NCBI RefSeq assembly: GCF_029639405.1 | Contig: NZ_CP121273.1 | Span: 62,001-126,000, forward strand | Direction of reading: 5' to 3' | DNA: 64,000 nucleotides | Source: Microbacterium proteolyticum | Lineage (GTDB): Bacteria; Actinomycetota; Actinomycetes; Actinomycetales; Microbacteriaceae | Part shown: in pieces, positions 16,398-25,818 of the stretch | Layout: the number at the start of each line of letters is the position of its first letter | How positions within the stretch are numbered: position 1 is the stretch's first letter | Program-made: the position numbers and the translations under genes | The notes under the pieces: model-generated | The model's database searches: none | Told to the model about the DNA's origin: nothing | What the model saw: only the letters and a program-made list of their open reading frames with translations

Positions 16398-18700
16398 GCG
16401 CGGTCGACGTCGAACTCGATATTTCCGGGATGACATGCGCGTCGTGTGCGACCCGGATTGAACGCAAGCTGAACAAGCTTCCCGGTGTGGAAGCAACGGT
16501 GAACTACGCCACCGAAAAAGCACGTGTTCGCGGGAACGACGTCGACCCTGCCACCCTGATCGCCGCCGTCGAATCCGCGGGGTACCAGGCGGCTCTCCCC
16601 GCACCGCCACCGAGCGGTGATATCGATGAGAACACCCCAAACCGAGAGGACGGCGAGGTCGGGGCGCTACGGCGGCGTCTGCTGATTAGTGCCGCCCTGT
16701 CGCTGCCGGTGGCAGTGTTGTCGATGGTCCCGGCGTTGCAGTTCGAGTACTGGCAGTGGCTTGCCCTCACTCTCACCGCCCCGGTGGCGGTCTGGGGCGC
16801 GTGGCCGTTCCACCGGGCCGCGGCCGTCAACGCCCGACACGGCGCGGCGACCATGGACACCCTCATCAGCGTTGGCGTCATCGCCGCATTCGGGTGGTCC
16901 CTTTACGCGCTGTTCTTCGGTGGCGCAGGCGTGCCCGGCATGACGATGACGTTCACCCTCGTCGGTACCCCGCAGGCCGGGGGCCACGAAATCTATCTGG
17001 AAGTGGCCGCGCTGGTCACCGTCTTTATCCTGGCCGGGCGGTATGCCGAAGCGCGCGCGAGGAAATCATCGTCGGAGGCGTTACGGGCGCTGCTGGAGAT
17101 GGGCGCGAAGCACGCCACGCAGCTCGTCGACGGCGCCGAACGGATGGTGCTGGTCGCGCAGCTGTCGGTCGGAGACACTGTGCTCGTTCGACCGGGGGAG
17201 AAGATTCCCTCCGACGGGCTGGTGATCGATGGTGCCTCCGCCGTCGATGCCAGCATGCTCACCGGAGAATCAGTCCCCGTCGAGGTGACGACTGGGTCGC
17301 GTGTCGTAGGAGCGACGGTGAATGTCGGCGGCCGCCTCACCGTAGAAATCACCCGGGTCGGCGCCGACACCGAGCTCGCGCGCATGCGCCGGCTGATGGA
17401 GGAAGCCCAAACCGGCAAGGCCAAGGTGCAACGCATCGCTGACCGGGTGTCGGCCGTGTTCGTCCCGATCGTCATCGGACTTGCCGCCGCCGCCTTCGTC
17501 GGCTGGATGATCGCTGGGGCATCGCTGGAACAAGCGTTCACCGCCGCGGTCGCGACACTAATCATCGCGTGCCCGTGCGCGCTTGGCCTCGCCACCCCCA
17601 CCGCCCTCTTGGTGGGCACCGGCCGGGGCTCGCAGCTGGGAATCTTGATCCGTGGACCGCAGGTGCTGGAGCAGACCCGCACCGTCGACACCATCGTGCT
17701 CGACAAGACCGGCACCGTGACCACCGGCAAGATGACCGTCACCACCGTTCACCCCGCCCCTGGTGTCACCCGGGACGAGCTGCTGCGGGTCGCCGCTGCG
17801 GTCGAGGCGGGCTCCGAGCATCCCGTCGCCCGCGCGATCACCGCCACCGCGCCTGGTGCATATGCGGACAGCTTCGCCTCGCACGCCGGGTTCGGTGTGC
17901 AGGGGATCGTGGACGGCGCCGCGGTGGTCGCGGGCCGCGCCTCCTGGCTGGCCGAGCAGTGGGGCATCCACCCACCGTCGGAGGCCGCAGCGGAGCTGAA
18001 CACGCTCGCTCGTACCAGTACCGCAATCGCGGTCGGCCGCGACGGGCGGTACCTGGGCGCGATCGGCGTGGCGGACACGGTGAAGCCGACCAGCTCGACC
18101 GCCATCGCACTGTTCCGCGCACTCGGGCTGCGCCCGGTGCTCCTCACCGGCGACAACGACACCACGGCCGCACGGATCGCCGCTGAGGTCGGCATCTCCG
18201 ACGTGCACGCCGGCGTCACCCCCGCCGGGAAGCTCGAAGTGATCCGCCGGCTCCAAAACGATGGCCACGTGGTCGCAATGGTCGGTGACGGCGTCAACGA
18301 CGCCGCGGCCCTCGCCGCAGCCGACCTCGGCCTTGCGATGGGGGGCGGCACGGACGCGGCGATCGCCGCCAGTGACATCACGATCGTCTCCGGCGACCTG
18401 ACCGTCGTGGCCGACGCGATCCGACTCTCCCGCCGCACCCTCCGCACCATCAAGAGCAATCTGTTCTGGGCCTTCGCCTACAACGTCGCCGCCATCCCGA
18501 TCGCCATGGCCGGGCTGCTGAACCCGCTCGTCGCCGCGGCGGCCATGGCGCTGTCGTCGGTGTTCGTCGTGACCAACAGCCTCCGGCTGCGCCGGTTCCG
18601 CCCCGAGCCGGCACCCGTGCACATCGCCCGCACTCCCATGCCCCAACCGAACCTGAATCGTGCGCCGTGGCGGCGCACCCAGCGAAGGAGGCTCCCATGA
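16394..18700 (+). CDS. copA: Cu(I)-exporting P1B-type ATPase with CPC motif
   Basis: A 768-residue P-type ATPase. Order: one HMA domain (GMTCASC), transmembrane metal-binding motif CPC (about residue 392, [15 protein letters not shown]), phosphorylation site DKTGT (Asp about 436), SEHP in the nucleotide-binding domain, and [10 protein letters not shown] in the hinge. The CPC motif and HMA domain place it in the P1B-1 class that exports Cu(I) and Ag(I). The start overlaps copZ and the stop overlaps the second ATPase (ATGA), so all three are coupled. Confidence 0.95.
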   Translation: MSAVDVELDISGMTCASCATRIERKLNKLPGVEATVNYATEKARVRGNDVDPATLIAAVESAGYQAALPAPPPSGDIDENTPNREDGEVGALRRRLLISAALSLPVAVLSMVPALQFEYWQWLALTLTAPVAVWGAWPFHRAAAVNARHGAATMDTLISVGVIAAFGWSLYALFFGGAGVPGMTMTFTLVGTPQAGGHEIYLEVAALVTVFILAGRYAEARARKSSSEALRALLEMGAKHATQLVDGAERMVLVAQLSVGDTVLVRPGEKIPSDGLVIDGASAVDASMLTGESVPVEVTTGSRVVGATVNVGGRLTVEITRVGADTELARMRRLMEEAQTGKAKVQRIADRVSAVFVPIVIGLAAAAFVGWMIAGASLEQAFTAAVATLIIACPCALGLATPTALLVGTGRGSQLGILIRGPQVLEQTRTVDTIVLDKTGTVTTGKMTVTTVHPAPGVTRDELLRVAAAVEAGSEHPVARAITATAPGAYADSFASHAGFGVQGIVDGAAVVAGRASWLAEQWGIHPPSEAAAELNTLARTSTAIAVGRDGRYLGAIGVADTVKPTSSTAIALFRALGLRPVLLTGDNDTTAARIAAEVGISDVHAGVTPAGKLEVIRRLQNDGHVVAMVGDGVNDAAALAAADLGLAMGGGTDAAIAASDITIVSGDLTVVADAIRLSRRTLRTIKSNLFWAFAYNVAAIPIAMAGLLNPLVAAAAMALSSVFVVTNSLRLRRFRPEPAPVHIARTPMPQPNLNRAPWRRTQRRRLP

Positions 18701-20847
18701 GCCAGCACGAACATCACAACCACTCGGCCCGCACGAACCACCAGGGCCACAACGCTCCGGCGGCAACGGCAGTACACGACCACGTAGCGATGGGCCACCC
18801 GCACGGCACGGATGATCGGGCACCTGCGGCGGGGCACGCCGGGCACGGTCACGCCGACCACGGCGGTCACGCCGGTCACGGTGATCACGTCGCCCGGTTC
18901 CGGCGGCTGTTCTGGATCATGCTGGTTCTCGCGGTGCCGGTCGTGGCTTTCTCCAGCATGTTCTCGATGCTGATCGGCTACCCGCTGCCGGACGCGGCGT
19001 GGGTGGGATGGGTGTCCCCGATTCTCGGGACCGTCATGTATGTCTGGGGTGGCGCCCCGTTCCTTACCGGCGCCGTCAGCGAGCTGCGCGCCCGCAAGCC
19101 CGGCATGATGCTTCTCATTGCCCTCGCGATCACCGTCGCGTTCCTCGCGTCCTGGGGGGCAAGCCTCGGGCTGTTGCACCACGAGTTGGACTTCTGGTGG
19201 GAGCTGGCGCTGCTGGTCGTAATCATGCTTCTCGGGCACTGGATCGAGATGCGATCCCTCGCCCAGACCACCTCCGCCCTCGACTCCCTCGCCGCGCTCC
19301 TGCCCGACGAGGCCGAGAAGGTGGACGGGGAAACCACCGTCACCGTCGCCCCCGCTGAGCTGCAGGTCGGTGACGTGGTTGTGGTCCGCCCCGGTGGGCG
19401 GGTTCCCGCGGACGGGCGGATCGTGCAGGGCTCGGCCAGCATGGACGAGTCGATGATCACCGGAGAATCCCGCCCCGTTCGCCGCGGCGACGGCGATCAG
19501 GTCGTCGCCGGCACGGTCGCCACCGACTCCGGAGTTCGCGTAGAAATCACCGCGGTCGGGCAGGACACCGCCCTCGCGGGCATCCAAAAGCTCGTCACTG
19601 AGGCTCAAAACTCCTCCTCTCGCGCGCAGCGGCTCGCGGACCGTGCTGCGGGGTGGCTGTTCTGGTTCGCGCTCGGCGCGGCCGCGGTCACCGCCTTGGT
19701 GTGGTCCCTGGTGGGATTCCCCGACGAAGCGGTCATCCGCACCATCACCGTTCTGGTCATCGCCTGCCCGCACGCCTTGGGACTGGCGATCCCGCTCGTC
19801 GTGTCGATCGCCACGGAGCGTGCCGCGCGCGGCGGTGTTCTGATCAAGGACCGTCTCGCGCTGGAAAGCATGCGCACCGTCGACACGGTGCTGTTCGACA
19901 AGACCGGCACACTCACCAAGGGAACGCCGGCCGTCACCGCGATCGACCCTGCCGAAGGGGTCGATGCAGACGAACTGCTGGCCTTGGCCGCCGCCGCCGA
20001 GGCGGACTCTGAACACCCCCTTGCTCGGGCGATCGTGAACGCCGCGAAAGAGAAGCAGCTCACCGTCCCCTCCTCCAACGACTTTGAATCGTCACCGGCC
20101 GTCGGTGTCCGCGCGCAGGTCACCGGGCGCACCGTCCAGGTCGGCGGCCCCTACATGCTCGAGCAGGAGAAGGCCGCTGAGCGGTCGATCGCGAACGAGT
20201 GGCGCAACGAGGGTGCGATCATCCTCCACGTCCTCATCGACGGGCAGGTGGCAGGAGCGCTGCGCCTGGCGGACGAGATCCGCCCTGAATCGCGCGCCGC
20301 GGTCGACGCGCTGCACCAGCGGGGCGTGCAGGTGGTCATGATCACCGGAGACGCCGAAGCGGTTGCCGCATCCGTCGCCGCCGACCTCGGCATCGACCGC
20401 TACTTCGCCGGGGTCCGCCCCGAAGACAAAGCATCCAAGGTCAAGCAGCTTCAGAACGAATCCCGCAAGGTCGCCATGGTTGGTGACGGGGTGAACGACG
20501 CACCCGCCCTCGCGCAAGCCGATGTCGGTATCGCCATCGGCGCGGGCACCGATGTCGCCATCGCGTCCGCCGGGGTCATCCTCGCCAGCGACGACCCCCG
20601 CTCCGTGCTGTCCGTGATCGACCTGTCGCGGGCCAGCTATCGGAAGATGAAGCAGAACCTGTGGTGGGCCGCCGGATACAACCTCGTCTCCGTCCCCCTC
20701 GCCGCCGGAGTGCTCGCCCCTATCGGGTTCGTCCTCCCCATGTCCGTCGGAGCGATCCTGATGTCGCTGTCCACGATCGTCGTCGCACTCAACGCGCAAC
20801 TTCTTCGCCGGCTCGACCTCAGCCCGCAAGCCGTCGCCGCGAAGTAG
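18697..20847 (+). CDS. copB: P1B-type copper ATPase with CPH motif (CopB class)
   Basis: ATG 18697 follows AAGGAG and overlaps the copA stop. The 716-residue ATPase lacks an HMA domain and instead has a long His-rich N terminus ([10 protein letters not shown] and a series of HxGH repeats to about residue 65). The transmembrane metal motif is CPH (about residue 357) and the phosphorylation motif is DKTGT (Asp about 401). His-rich tail plus CPH defines the P1B-3/CopB class, associated with copper or silver. Pairing CPC and CPH pumps in one operon suggests different affinities or oxidation states. Confidence 0.94.
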   Translation: MSQHEHHNHSARTNHQGHNAPAATAVHDHVAMGHPHGTDDRAPAAGHAGHGHADHGGHAGHGDHVARFRRLFWIMLVLAVPVVAFSSMFSMLIGYPLPDAAWVGWVSPILGTVMYVWGGAPFLTGAVSELRARKPGMMLLIALAITVAFLASWGASLGLLHHELDFWWELALLVVIMLLGHWIEMRSLAQTTSALDSLAALLPDEAEKVDGETTVTVAPAELQVGDVVVVRPGGRVPADGRIVQGSASMDESMITGESRPVRRGDGDQVVAGTVATDSGVRVEITAVGQDTALAGIQKLVTEAQNSSSRAQRLADRAAGWLFWFALGAAAVTALVWSLVGFPDEAVIRTITVLVIACPHALGLAIPLVVSIATERAARGGVLIKDRLALESMRTVDTVLFDKTGTLTKGTPAVTAIDPAEGVDADELLALAAAAEADSEHPLARAIVNAAKEKQLTVPSSNDFESSPAVGVRAQVTGRTVQVGGPYMLEQEKAAERSIANEWRNEGAIILHVLIDGQVAGALRLADEIRPESRAAVDALHQRGVQVVMITGDAEAVAASVAADLGIDRYFAGVRPEDKASKVKQLQNESRKVAMVGDGVNDAPALAQADVGIAIGAGTDVAIASAGVILASDDPRSVLSVIDLSRASYRKMKQNLWWAAGYNLVSVPLAAGVLAPIGFVLPMSVGAILMSLSTIVVALNAQLLRRLDLSPQAVAAK

Positions 20848-20940
20848 TTTCCCCGCGCCCGCAACCCCCGGGTCGCGCTCGGCGCCCGCTTTTATCGTGG
20901 CAGGCGCCGGGGACGGTCCCCGGGAAAGGACCAGCGACCA

Positions 20941-21344
20941 TGACTGCTGTTGACCAGATGCTCACCACGCACCCCAAGGCCGGAACCATTGACGCTGCGG
21001 ACGCCCTCGCCCGCTGTATCCAGGCGTGCATCGAGTGCGCGCAGACCTGCACCGCGTGTGCCGACGCTTGCTTGTCGGAGGACATGGTGGCCGAGCTGGT
21101 GACGTGCATCACCAAGAACGCCAACTGCGCCGACGTATGCGCCGCGACCGGTGCGGTGCTTTCTCGACAGACGACGATGGACGCCGATGTGGTTCGCGCT
21201 GTTGTGGAGGCGTGCCGCACCGCGTGTGCCTCCTGCGCGCAGGAATGCGAGCAGCACGCCGACATGCACGAGCACTGCCGCGTCTGCGCAGAGGCGTGCC
21301 GTCGCTGTGAGCAGGCGTGCACCGACCTTCTCGCGGCGTTGTAA
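20941..21344 (+). CDS. Four-helix-bundle copper storage protein (Csp-like)
   Basis: ATG 20941 follows GGAAAGGACC. The 134-residue protein contains 18 cysteines at helical spacing (CIECAQTCTACADAC; CRTACASCAQEC; CRVCAEACRRCEQAC). This is the signature of copper storage proteins, whose four-helix bundle packs Cu(I) with inward-facing thiols. No signal peptide is visible, so it is of the cytosolic (Csp3-like) type. Placement after the two ATPases gives the cell a buffer for Cu(I). Confidence 0.9.
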
Positions 21345-21434
21345 CCGCGGCACACCAACGACCCACCCCGACGGGTCCAGAGCCCGCCGTCACTGCCGGG
21401 AAAAGTTAGCCTAGAAATCCATCAGGAGGTGAGA

Positions 21435-21902
21435 ATGTCGCTGATTGCCCTTGCACACCAGTTGCGTGGCCAGCGCGCGGTCACCCGCACCCTCCTGATG
21501 ATGGTGGCTGTCGTCGGCGCCGTCATCGCGGGGCTCCTGGCCATGCACTCCCTCAACACCCACGCCACCACCGCCGGCCACGGCGGCACGGTGGCCGTCA
21601 GCGCCGAGCCGGCACCACCCAGCGCCCACCACGACGCCTCTCCCGGTACCGCAGCGGTGAACACCACCACCGCCGCCACGGATCATGCAGGCTGCACCGG
21701 CTGCGGCGACGATCACGCGATGACCTGGATGGTCTGCGTTCTCGCGCTGCTTGTCAGCGTGATCCTGTTCGCGCGGCTGCGCATCGGCTGGCGGATCACC
21801 CTGCGAGACGACGTACTCGCCATGATCCACCCCCGATCGCCCGCATCGGCCCACCCGGTTCCGCCACCCTCACTTACCGTTCTCTGCATCAGTCGCACGT
21901 GA
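21435..21902 (+). CDS. DUF6153-like small membrane protein with Cys/His patch
   Basis: ATG 21435 is placed 5 bases after AGGAGG; a GTG at 21429 would begin inside that site. The 155-residue protein has two helices (LLMMVAVVGAVIAGLLAMHS and MTWMVCVLALLVSVILF). A His/Thr/Ala-rich loop separates them and includes CTGCGDDH, a plausible metal-binding patch. It ends PSLTVLCISRT, matching the two other copies in this window. DUF6153-like genes commonly neighbour DUF305 genes, as here; the function is not established. Confidence 0.72.
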   Translation: MSLIALAHQLRGQRAVTRTLLMMVAVVGAVIAGLLAMHSLNTHATTAGHGGTVAVSAEPAPPSAHHDASPGTAAVNTTTAATDHAGCTGCGDDHAMTWMVCVLALLVSVILFARLRIGWRITLRDDVLAMIHPRSPASAHPVPPPSLTVLCISRT

Positions 21903-21990
21903 TGACGCGTCCGCCCGCCTCCATGCGGGCAACGCACCTTCCGGCTCGACAACCGTCGCGCCTCATCACTGACTAATGGAGAACACCACC

Positions 21991-22593
21991 ATGAACACCC
22001 GCGCCGCGGCGACCGCCGCGCTCACCCTCACCAGCCTTCTCGTCCTCGCCGGATGCTCCGGCGGAACCACCTCCGGCGGCAGCATGCCCGGAATGGACCA
22101 CGGAAGCAGCAGCAGCGCTACCCCCGCGCAATCTGCTGACGCCAACGAAGCGGACGTCATGTTCGCCACCATGATGATCGAGCACCACACGCAAGCGATC
22201 GAGATGTCCGACACCCTCCTGGCCAAAGACGGCATCGACGAGCGGGTGACCGCGCTGGCGGAGCAGATCAAGGCCGCCCAGGAACCTGAAATCGCGCAGA
22301 TGGAAGGCTGGTTGGAGGACTGGGGCGCCAGCGCCCCCGACACCGGCAGCATGGACCACGGCGGCGGCATGATGAGCGAAGAAGACATGCAGTCGCTCGA
22401 GCAGGCCACCGGTACGGACGCTGCCCGCCTGTTCCTCCAGCAAATGATCGAGCACCACCGCGGTGCGATCGAGATGGCGCAAGAAGAAACCGGCAACGGC
22501 CAAAACAGTGACGCCGTCGCCCTGGCCAACCAGATCGTCGAATCGCAAACGTCCGAGATCGCCACCATGGAGGAGCTTCTGGCCACTCTCTGA
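21991..22593 (+). CDS. DUF305 lipoprotein (CopM-like)
   Basis: ATG 21991 follows GGAGA; an ATG at 21976 is less well placed. The 200-residue protein has a lipoprotein signal (VLAGC). Two DUF305 halves follow, each with the EHH motif (MMIEHHTQAIEMSD and QMIEHHRGAIEMAQ), plus Met/His-rich stretches (GGSMPGMDHGS and TGSMDHGGGMM). DUF305 proteins are ferritin-like helical bundles; the cyanobacterial CopM binds copper in the periplasm. Methionine and histidine motifs and context support extracytoplasmic copper binding. Confidence 0.9.
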   Translation: MNTRAAATAALTLTSLLVLAGCSGGTTSGGSMPGMDHGSSSSATPAQSADANEADVMFATMMIEHHTQAIEMSDTLLAKDGIDERVTALAEQIKAAQEPEIAQMEGWLEDWGASAPDTGSMDHGGGMMSEEDMQSLEQATGTDAARLFLQQMIEHHRGAIEMAQEETGNGQNSDAVALANQIVESQTSEIATMEELLATL

Positions 22594-22599
22594 TCACCC

Positions 22600-22633
22600 G
22601 TGGTGGGGTGCGAAAACCACCGCGCCCCACCAC
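22600..22633 (+). terminator. Hairpin after the DUF305 gene
   Basis: GTGGTGGGG (22600-22608) pairs with CCCCACCAC (22625-22633). It lies just after the stop at 22593 with no clear U-run, so it may be a weak terminator or a stabilising hairpin ahead of the next gene. Confidence 0.4.
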
Positions 22634-22656
22634 CCGATCAGACGAAACGCACCCCC

Positions 22657-23529
22657 ATGCAGCACCACCACACCAACCTCACCGCGCCGGGCTCCCGCAC
22701 CCGCGCCCTGTCCTTGGCCGCCCTCGTCCCCATGGTCGCGCTTGCTCTCGCAGGCTGCGCCACTTCACCGTCCCTCACCGGTGACGACCACCCCGAGCAG
22801 CCGCTCACGCACGTGCACGGCATCGTTGATGACCCCGCCACCGATGGATTCCTTATCGGAACCCACGAGGGCATCTTCACCGTCACCCGTGACGGTGAGC
22901 TGGGCGCCCGCCTGGCGAAGACGGACTTCGATGCGATGGGCCTGACCGTCCTCGACGACACACTCGTGGCATCCGGCCACCCCGGTCGGACCACCCCGCC
23001 CGAGCTGGGAGCCCCCAACCTGGGCATCATCCGAAGCTCCGACAACGGGCAGAGCTGGCAACCCACCGCATTCACAGGCGAGAAAGACTTTCACGCCCTC
23101 GCCGCGGACCCCCGCGGAACGCTCTACGGCGTCGCCACCGACGCCAATGAAATGCTCACCAGCACAGACGGCGGTGTCTCCTGGCAGCCCACCGGGGCAC
23201 CCGTCTATGCCATGTCGCTTGCCGTTGACGCAGCGGGGCGAGTGATGGCCTCCACCGCGGACGGTCTGCTGGTCAGCACCGATCGGGCTGCCACATTTCA
23301 GGCGTGGCCGGATGCTCCCCTTCTTGCCGGGCTCAGCGCCTCCCCGGACCACAACCGCGTGGTCGGTATCGGCACCCAGGGACGGATCTGGGCCACAACC
23401 GCGGGAGCGCAGAACTGGTTCGAAGTCGGAACGATCCACGGCACCGCCCAAGCCGTCACCATCACCAACAACGGCGACATCCTCGTCGTCGATGACAGCG
23501 GCCTGAGCCTCATCCCCTACCAGCAGTAA
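22657..23529 (+). CDS. Lipoprotein with Asp-box beta-propeller (F510_1955-type glycosyl hydrolase-like)
   Basis: ATG 22657 gives 290 residues with a lipobox (LALAGC about residue 34). Propeller repeats with Asp-box-like motifs follow (SSDNGQSWQP, STDGGVSWQP, STDRAATFQA). The opening segment LTHVHGIVDDPA is typical of a family annotated as sialidase or sortilin-like. An active-site set for sialidase is not evident. It repeatedly co-occurs with DUF305 genes in actinobacterial metal clusters. MQHHHT at the start could be cytosolic and uncleaved in the signal. Confidence 0.78.
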   Translation: MQHHHTNLTAPGSRTRALSLAALVPMVALALAGCATSPSLTGDDHPEQPLTHVHGIVDDPATDGFLIGTHEGIFTVTRDGELGARLAKTDFDAMGLTVLDDTLVASGHPGRTTPPELGAPNLGIIRSSDNGQSWQPTAFTGEKDFHALAADPRGTLYGVATDANEMLTSTDGGVSWQPTGAPVYAMSLAVDAAGRVMASTADGLLVSTDRAATFQAWPDAPLLAGLSASPDHNRVVGIGTQGRIWATTAGAQNWFEVGTIHGTAQAVTITNNGDILVVDDSGLSLIPYQQ

Positions 23530-23568
23530 CGCGCATCGCGGCGGGCACCGCCCTCCGCCACCCGCGAA

Positions 23569-23596
23569 GGGCCCGCACGAATACCCGTGCGGGCCC
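23569..23596. terminator. Bidirectional intrinsic terminator between convergent genes
   Basis: An 11-bp perfect stem, GGGCCCGCACG (23569-23579) and CGTGCGGGCCC (23586-23596), with a 6-nt loop and a pyrimidine-rich TCCTCGTT tail on the plus strand. It sits between the stop at 23529 and the minus-strand lspA end at 23611. Confidence 0.8.
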
Positions 23597-23610
23597 TCCT
23601 CGTTCCCAGA

Positions 23611-24138
23611 TCAGCCGCGGTGCTGGGAACCGTCACCGGTGCTCCCGCTGATGGGAGCGTGGTCTCGACGGAGCAGATACAAGGCTGCCCACCCGAGCAG
23701 GCCGAGGGTTGTGAAGATGTCAGCCACGTTGAAGATGGCGAACCAGTCGACAGCGATGAAGTCGACGACCTCTCCGCTGAGCGGTCCGGTTTCAGCGCGT
23801 GTGGTGCGGTCCCACAGGTTGCCGATCGCGCCGCCGGCGGCGGCAGCCAGCAGCGCAGTAGCGCCCATGCTCTGCCTCCGCAGCACTCGGATGACGATCC
23901 ACGTGAGCAGCGCGGCGACAAGGACCATAACGCCGACGACAAGCGGCGCTCCTACATCGCCGCCGAGACCGAATGCGACCCCAGGGTTGAACACGAGGCG
24001 CAGGGATACGCCCAGCCCAAGGTCGATATCACGGCCTCCGTCGAGGTAGGACAGGGCCCACGCTTTGGTGAGTTGGTCGACCGTGAAGGCGGCAACTACG
24101 GCAGCAGTGGCAGCGAGGAGGCGTGTGAATCTGCTCAC
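23611..24138 (-). CDS. lspA: Second lipoprotein signal peptidase (signal peptidase II)
   Basis: The 175-residue protein has the LspA boxes VDQLTKAW, FNPGVAFGLG, GNLWDR, VVDFI and FNVADIF with both catalytic Asp residues. GTG 24138 overlaps the cadD-like stop (GTGA), and the longer open frame upstream of it is shadow sequence. It differs clearly from the lspA at 2506-3048, so this is not a recent duplication. LspA genes travel with metal exporters in other resistance islands (pbrC in the pbr lead operon). Here it follows a CadD-type exporter and its regulator. Confidence 0.92.
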   Translation of the reverse strand: MSRFTRLLAATAAVVAAFTVDQLTKAWALSYLDGGRDIDLGLGVSLRLVFNPGVAFGLGGDVGAPLVVGVMVLVAALLTWIVIRVLRRQSMGATALLAAAAGGAIGNLWDRTTRAETGPLSGEVVDFIAVDWFAIFNVADIFTTLGLLGWAALYLLRRDHAPISGSTGDGSQHRG

Positions 24139-24746
24139 GACAGGACTTCGATGAGGCGAACGATCACGCCGGACTCGATCAGGATGTACAGGCCCAGCCC
24201 GATGAACACGGCCGGCACGAGCCAGTGCTCGATCTTCTCGAGGGCTTCTGTGACGGCTTTGCTGGTACCTACGAAGCGGGCGACAAGGCACCACACGGCG
24301 ACCAGGACCAAGAACACGATGATGGTGACGATGGTGTCCGGAACAGGGTTGGTGCGGAACACAGGGGTGTACAGCGAGATGTTGTCGGCGCCGTTTGCGA
24401 TGGTGATGCCGGCAACTCCGAGCAGGCCCCCGGCGCTGATGGAGCTTTCGTCGTCGCCGTCATCGTCGCCGCGACGTCGGAGCGTACGAATCAGCCCGTA
24501 AACACCGATCGCAAGTGGGACCAGGCCCAGCAGCCCGACCCATTCGTCCGGGACGATGGTCAGGCCCGCGGCGGCGAGGCTGCTGATTGCGACCAGGGCG
24601 ATGAAGCCGAGGTACTGCCCGGCCACGACCTTCCATCCCGGGAGGGCTCCGCGTGCGGACGCGAGAAACAGAACGGTGAGGACGACGATGTCGTCGATGT
24701 TCGTCGCCGCGAACAGGCCGATGGCGGCCACGATGGTTCCGATCAT
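24135..24746 (-). CDS. cadD: CadD-family cadmium resistance transporter
   Basis: ATG 24746 overlaps the arsR stop (ATGA). The 203-residue protein has five to six helices and the CadD/LysE-superfamily opening GLFAATNIDDIVVLTVLF, plus the repeat-like GITIANGADNISLYTPVF. An acidic loop (RGDDDGDDESS) lies between helices 3 and 4. CadD confers cadmium resistance in staphylococci. Control by an upstream thiol-containing ArsR protein fits a Cd-responsive unit. Confidence 0.9.
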   Translation of the reverse strand: MIGTIVAAIGLFAATNIDDIVVLTVLFLASARGALPGWKVVAGQYLGFIALVAISSLAAAGLTIVPDEWVGLLGLVPLAIGVYGLIRTLRRRGDDDGDDESSISAGGLLGVAGITIANGADNISLYTPVFRTNPVPDTIVTIIVFLVLVAVWCLVARFVGTSKAVTEALEKIEHWLVPAVFIGLGLYILIESGVIVRLIEVLS

Positions 24747-25075
24747 CGGGCGTCGCTCCCGTACGTCTTGCACAGATCGACCTTGAAACCCGTCGCGGCG
24801 AGGAGTCGCTCGGCCGCTTCGAGAACATCGATCACCTCAGGAGTGGAGACAGAGTAAAAGTTCTGCCGGCCCTCACTGCGGGCAACGACAAGCCCGCATT
24901 CGCGGAGGCATCCAACGTGCTCCGACACGGTCGATTGCGCCAAGCCGAGCTCATCGGTCAGGTCCCTCACCCGAGCTTCACCGGCTGACAGCCGACGCAG
25001 TATCGACAGGCGACTGTGATCGGCAAGAGAGTGGAACAGGGAGACAGCAGCTGCAAGATCTTGTGTCATCGTCAC
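24743..25075 (-). CDS. ArsR/SmtB family metal sensor of the cadD operon
   Basis: The 110-residue winged-helix protein has the recognition segment STVSEHVGCLRECGLV, with cysteines at CmtR-like spacing, and a further Cys in the tail (VDLCKTYG). This points to a thiolate Cd/Pb site. GTG 25075 lies 7 bases after a TATGAT -10 box and suggests leaderless translation; ATG 25069 is an alternative two codons downstream. It should repress the arsR-cadD-lspA operon. Confidence 0.9.
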   Translation of the reverse strand: MTMTQDLAAAVSLFHSLADHSRLSILRRLSAGEARVRDLTDELGLAQSTVSEHVGCLRECGLVVARSEGRQNFYSVSTPEVIDVLEAAERLLAATGFKVDLCKTYGSDAR

Positions 25076-25082
25076 TCGCCGA

Positions 25083-25102
25083 TCATATCGGTTTTCACCG
25101 AT
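25083..25102 (-). promoter_or_regulatory. Promoter and operator of the arsR-cadD-lspA operon
   Basis: On the minus strand a perfect -10 box TATGAT lies at 25088-25083. It is immediately preceded by the inverted repeat ATCGGT (25087-25092) and ACCGAT (25097-25102) with a 4-base gap. A repressor on this dyad would cover the -10 region. No good -35 match was found. Confidence 0.6.
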
Positions 25103-25121
25103 GAATACCGGGCGTGCAAAA

Positions 25122-25203
25122 CCGATCGGTTTTGCACCACCCCCGAGGTCGTCGGCAAGATCCCGTGGATTGGCGGGTAGATGTGATGCGAAACCCCGGT
25201 GCG
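25122..25203. repeat. 82-bp long direct repeat, copy A
   Basis: This 82-bp stretch recurs at 47770-47851 with one difference (T versus C at base 11). Copy A overlaps a perfect 24-bp palindrome (25114-25137) with arms GTGCAAAACCGA and TCGGTTTTGCAC. Copy B has a degenerate form of it, and an isolated palindrome of the same type lies at 40799-40819. Copy B is upstream of a resolvase gene, so the repeat may be a recombination site or an element end. Confidence 0.9.
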
Positions 25204-25481
25204 TGTGAGCTTTGGCGCTCCTCCGCGGCGTTCTGTGATCGCTTTATGTCGGCTGATTGGAGAGAGAAGTGTCCTGCGATGAAGGAAGTCGCTTCTACGG
25301 CGGGTTGACCGCGGCCGCCGTCCAAAGGCTTACGCCTCTGGCGATGGAGCGCGCCACGTCTTCACTCCGGTGACGTCGAGTGCAGCGCTTTGATCAGCGC
25401 CGCCTTATTGAGGCGGTAGTACTGGGGATTTTCTGCGCCTTGGCGCGCTCACGCAGCTCGGCCAGTGTCGACTCAGTGGGC

Positions 25482-25685
25482 ATGTTCGAGGTCGACATGC
25501 GCGACGGCAGCGGCTACCGCAGCTTCTGGATCCACTCCGGCGTCCCGTTACAGTTCCTGTTCTTCGCCACCCAGTACCCACCCATCAACCGGGCCTGGGT
25601 GGAGGCGATGTTGACCGCGGCGAGCGGACCCCACGGCCTCACCCTGCTGCCGGAACCACCGGCCGAACAGCCTCCGCCTGCCTGA
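25482..25685 (+). pseudogene. Degraded DUF7882-like gene fragment
   Basis: The 67 residues from ATG 25482 match the second half of the DUF7882-like family seen complete at 46547-46903 and 47139-47423: GSGYRSFWIHSGVPLQFLF, then NRAWVEAMLTAASGPHGL. The N-terminal half (GRLxY, the LRRGExF motif) is missing. The upstream sequence back to copy A of the 82-bp repeat (25204-25481) shows no supported gene. It is probably a remnant left by recombination at the repeat. Confidence 0.6.
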
Positions 25686-25818
25686 ACATCGCCTCAACGC
25701 GGCTTGGCGTTCCAGCGGGGCTCGCCGGAACGGCGGGGACCTCATTGCACGGGTGCGGGGAGGACCGTCAGGTCTCGGAGCCCCCCTGACGACATGCTGC
25801 CTGGCCCGGGACCACTGG

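Noticed and set aside
17558..20016. Long minus-strand frames opposite the copper ATPases
   Set aside because: They are Gly/Arg/Asp-rich shadows of copA and copB with no motifs or ribosome-binding sites.
20848..20940. GC-rich dyads before the Csp-like gene as a CsoR operator
   Set aside because: They lack the CATACCC/GGGTATG pattern of the site at 15737-15755; the gene may be read through from the copA-copB operon.
23587..24501. Plus-strand frame opposite lspA and cadD
   Set aside because: The minus-strand genes have complete motifs and ATGA coupling; the plus frame has none.
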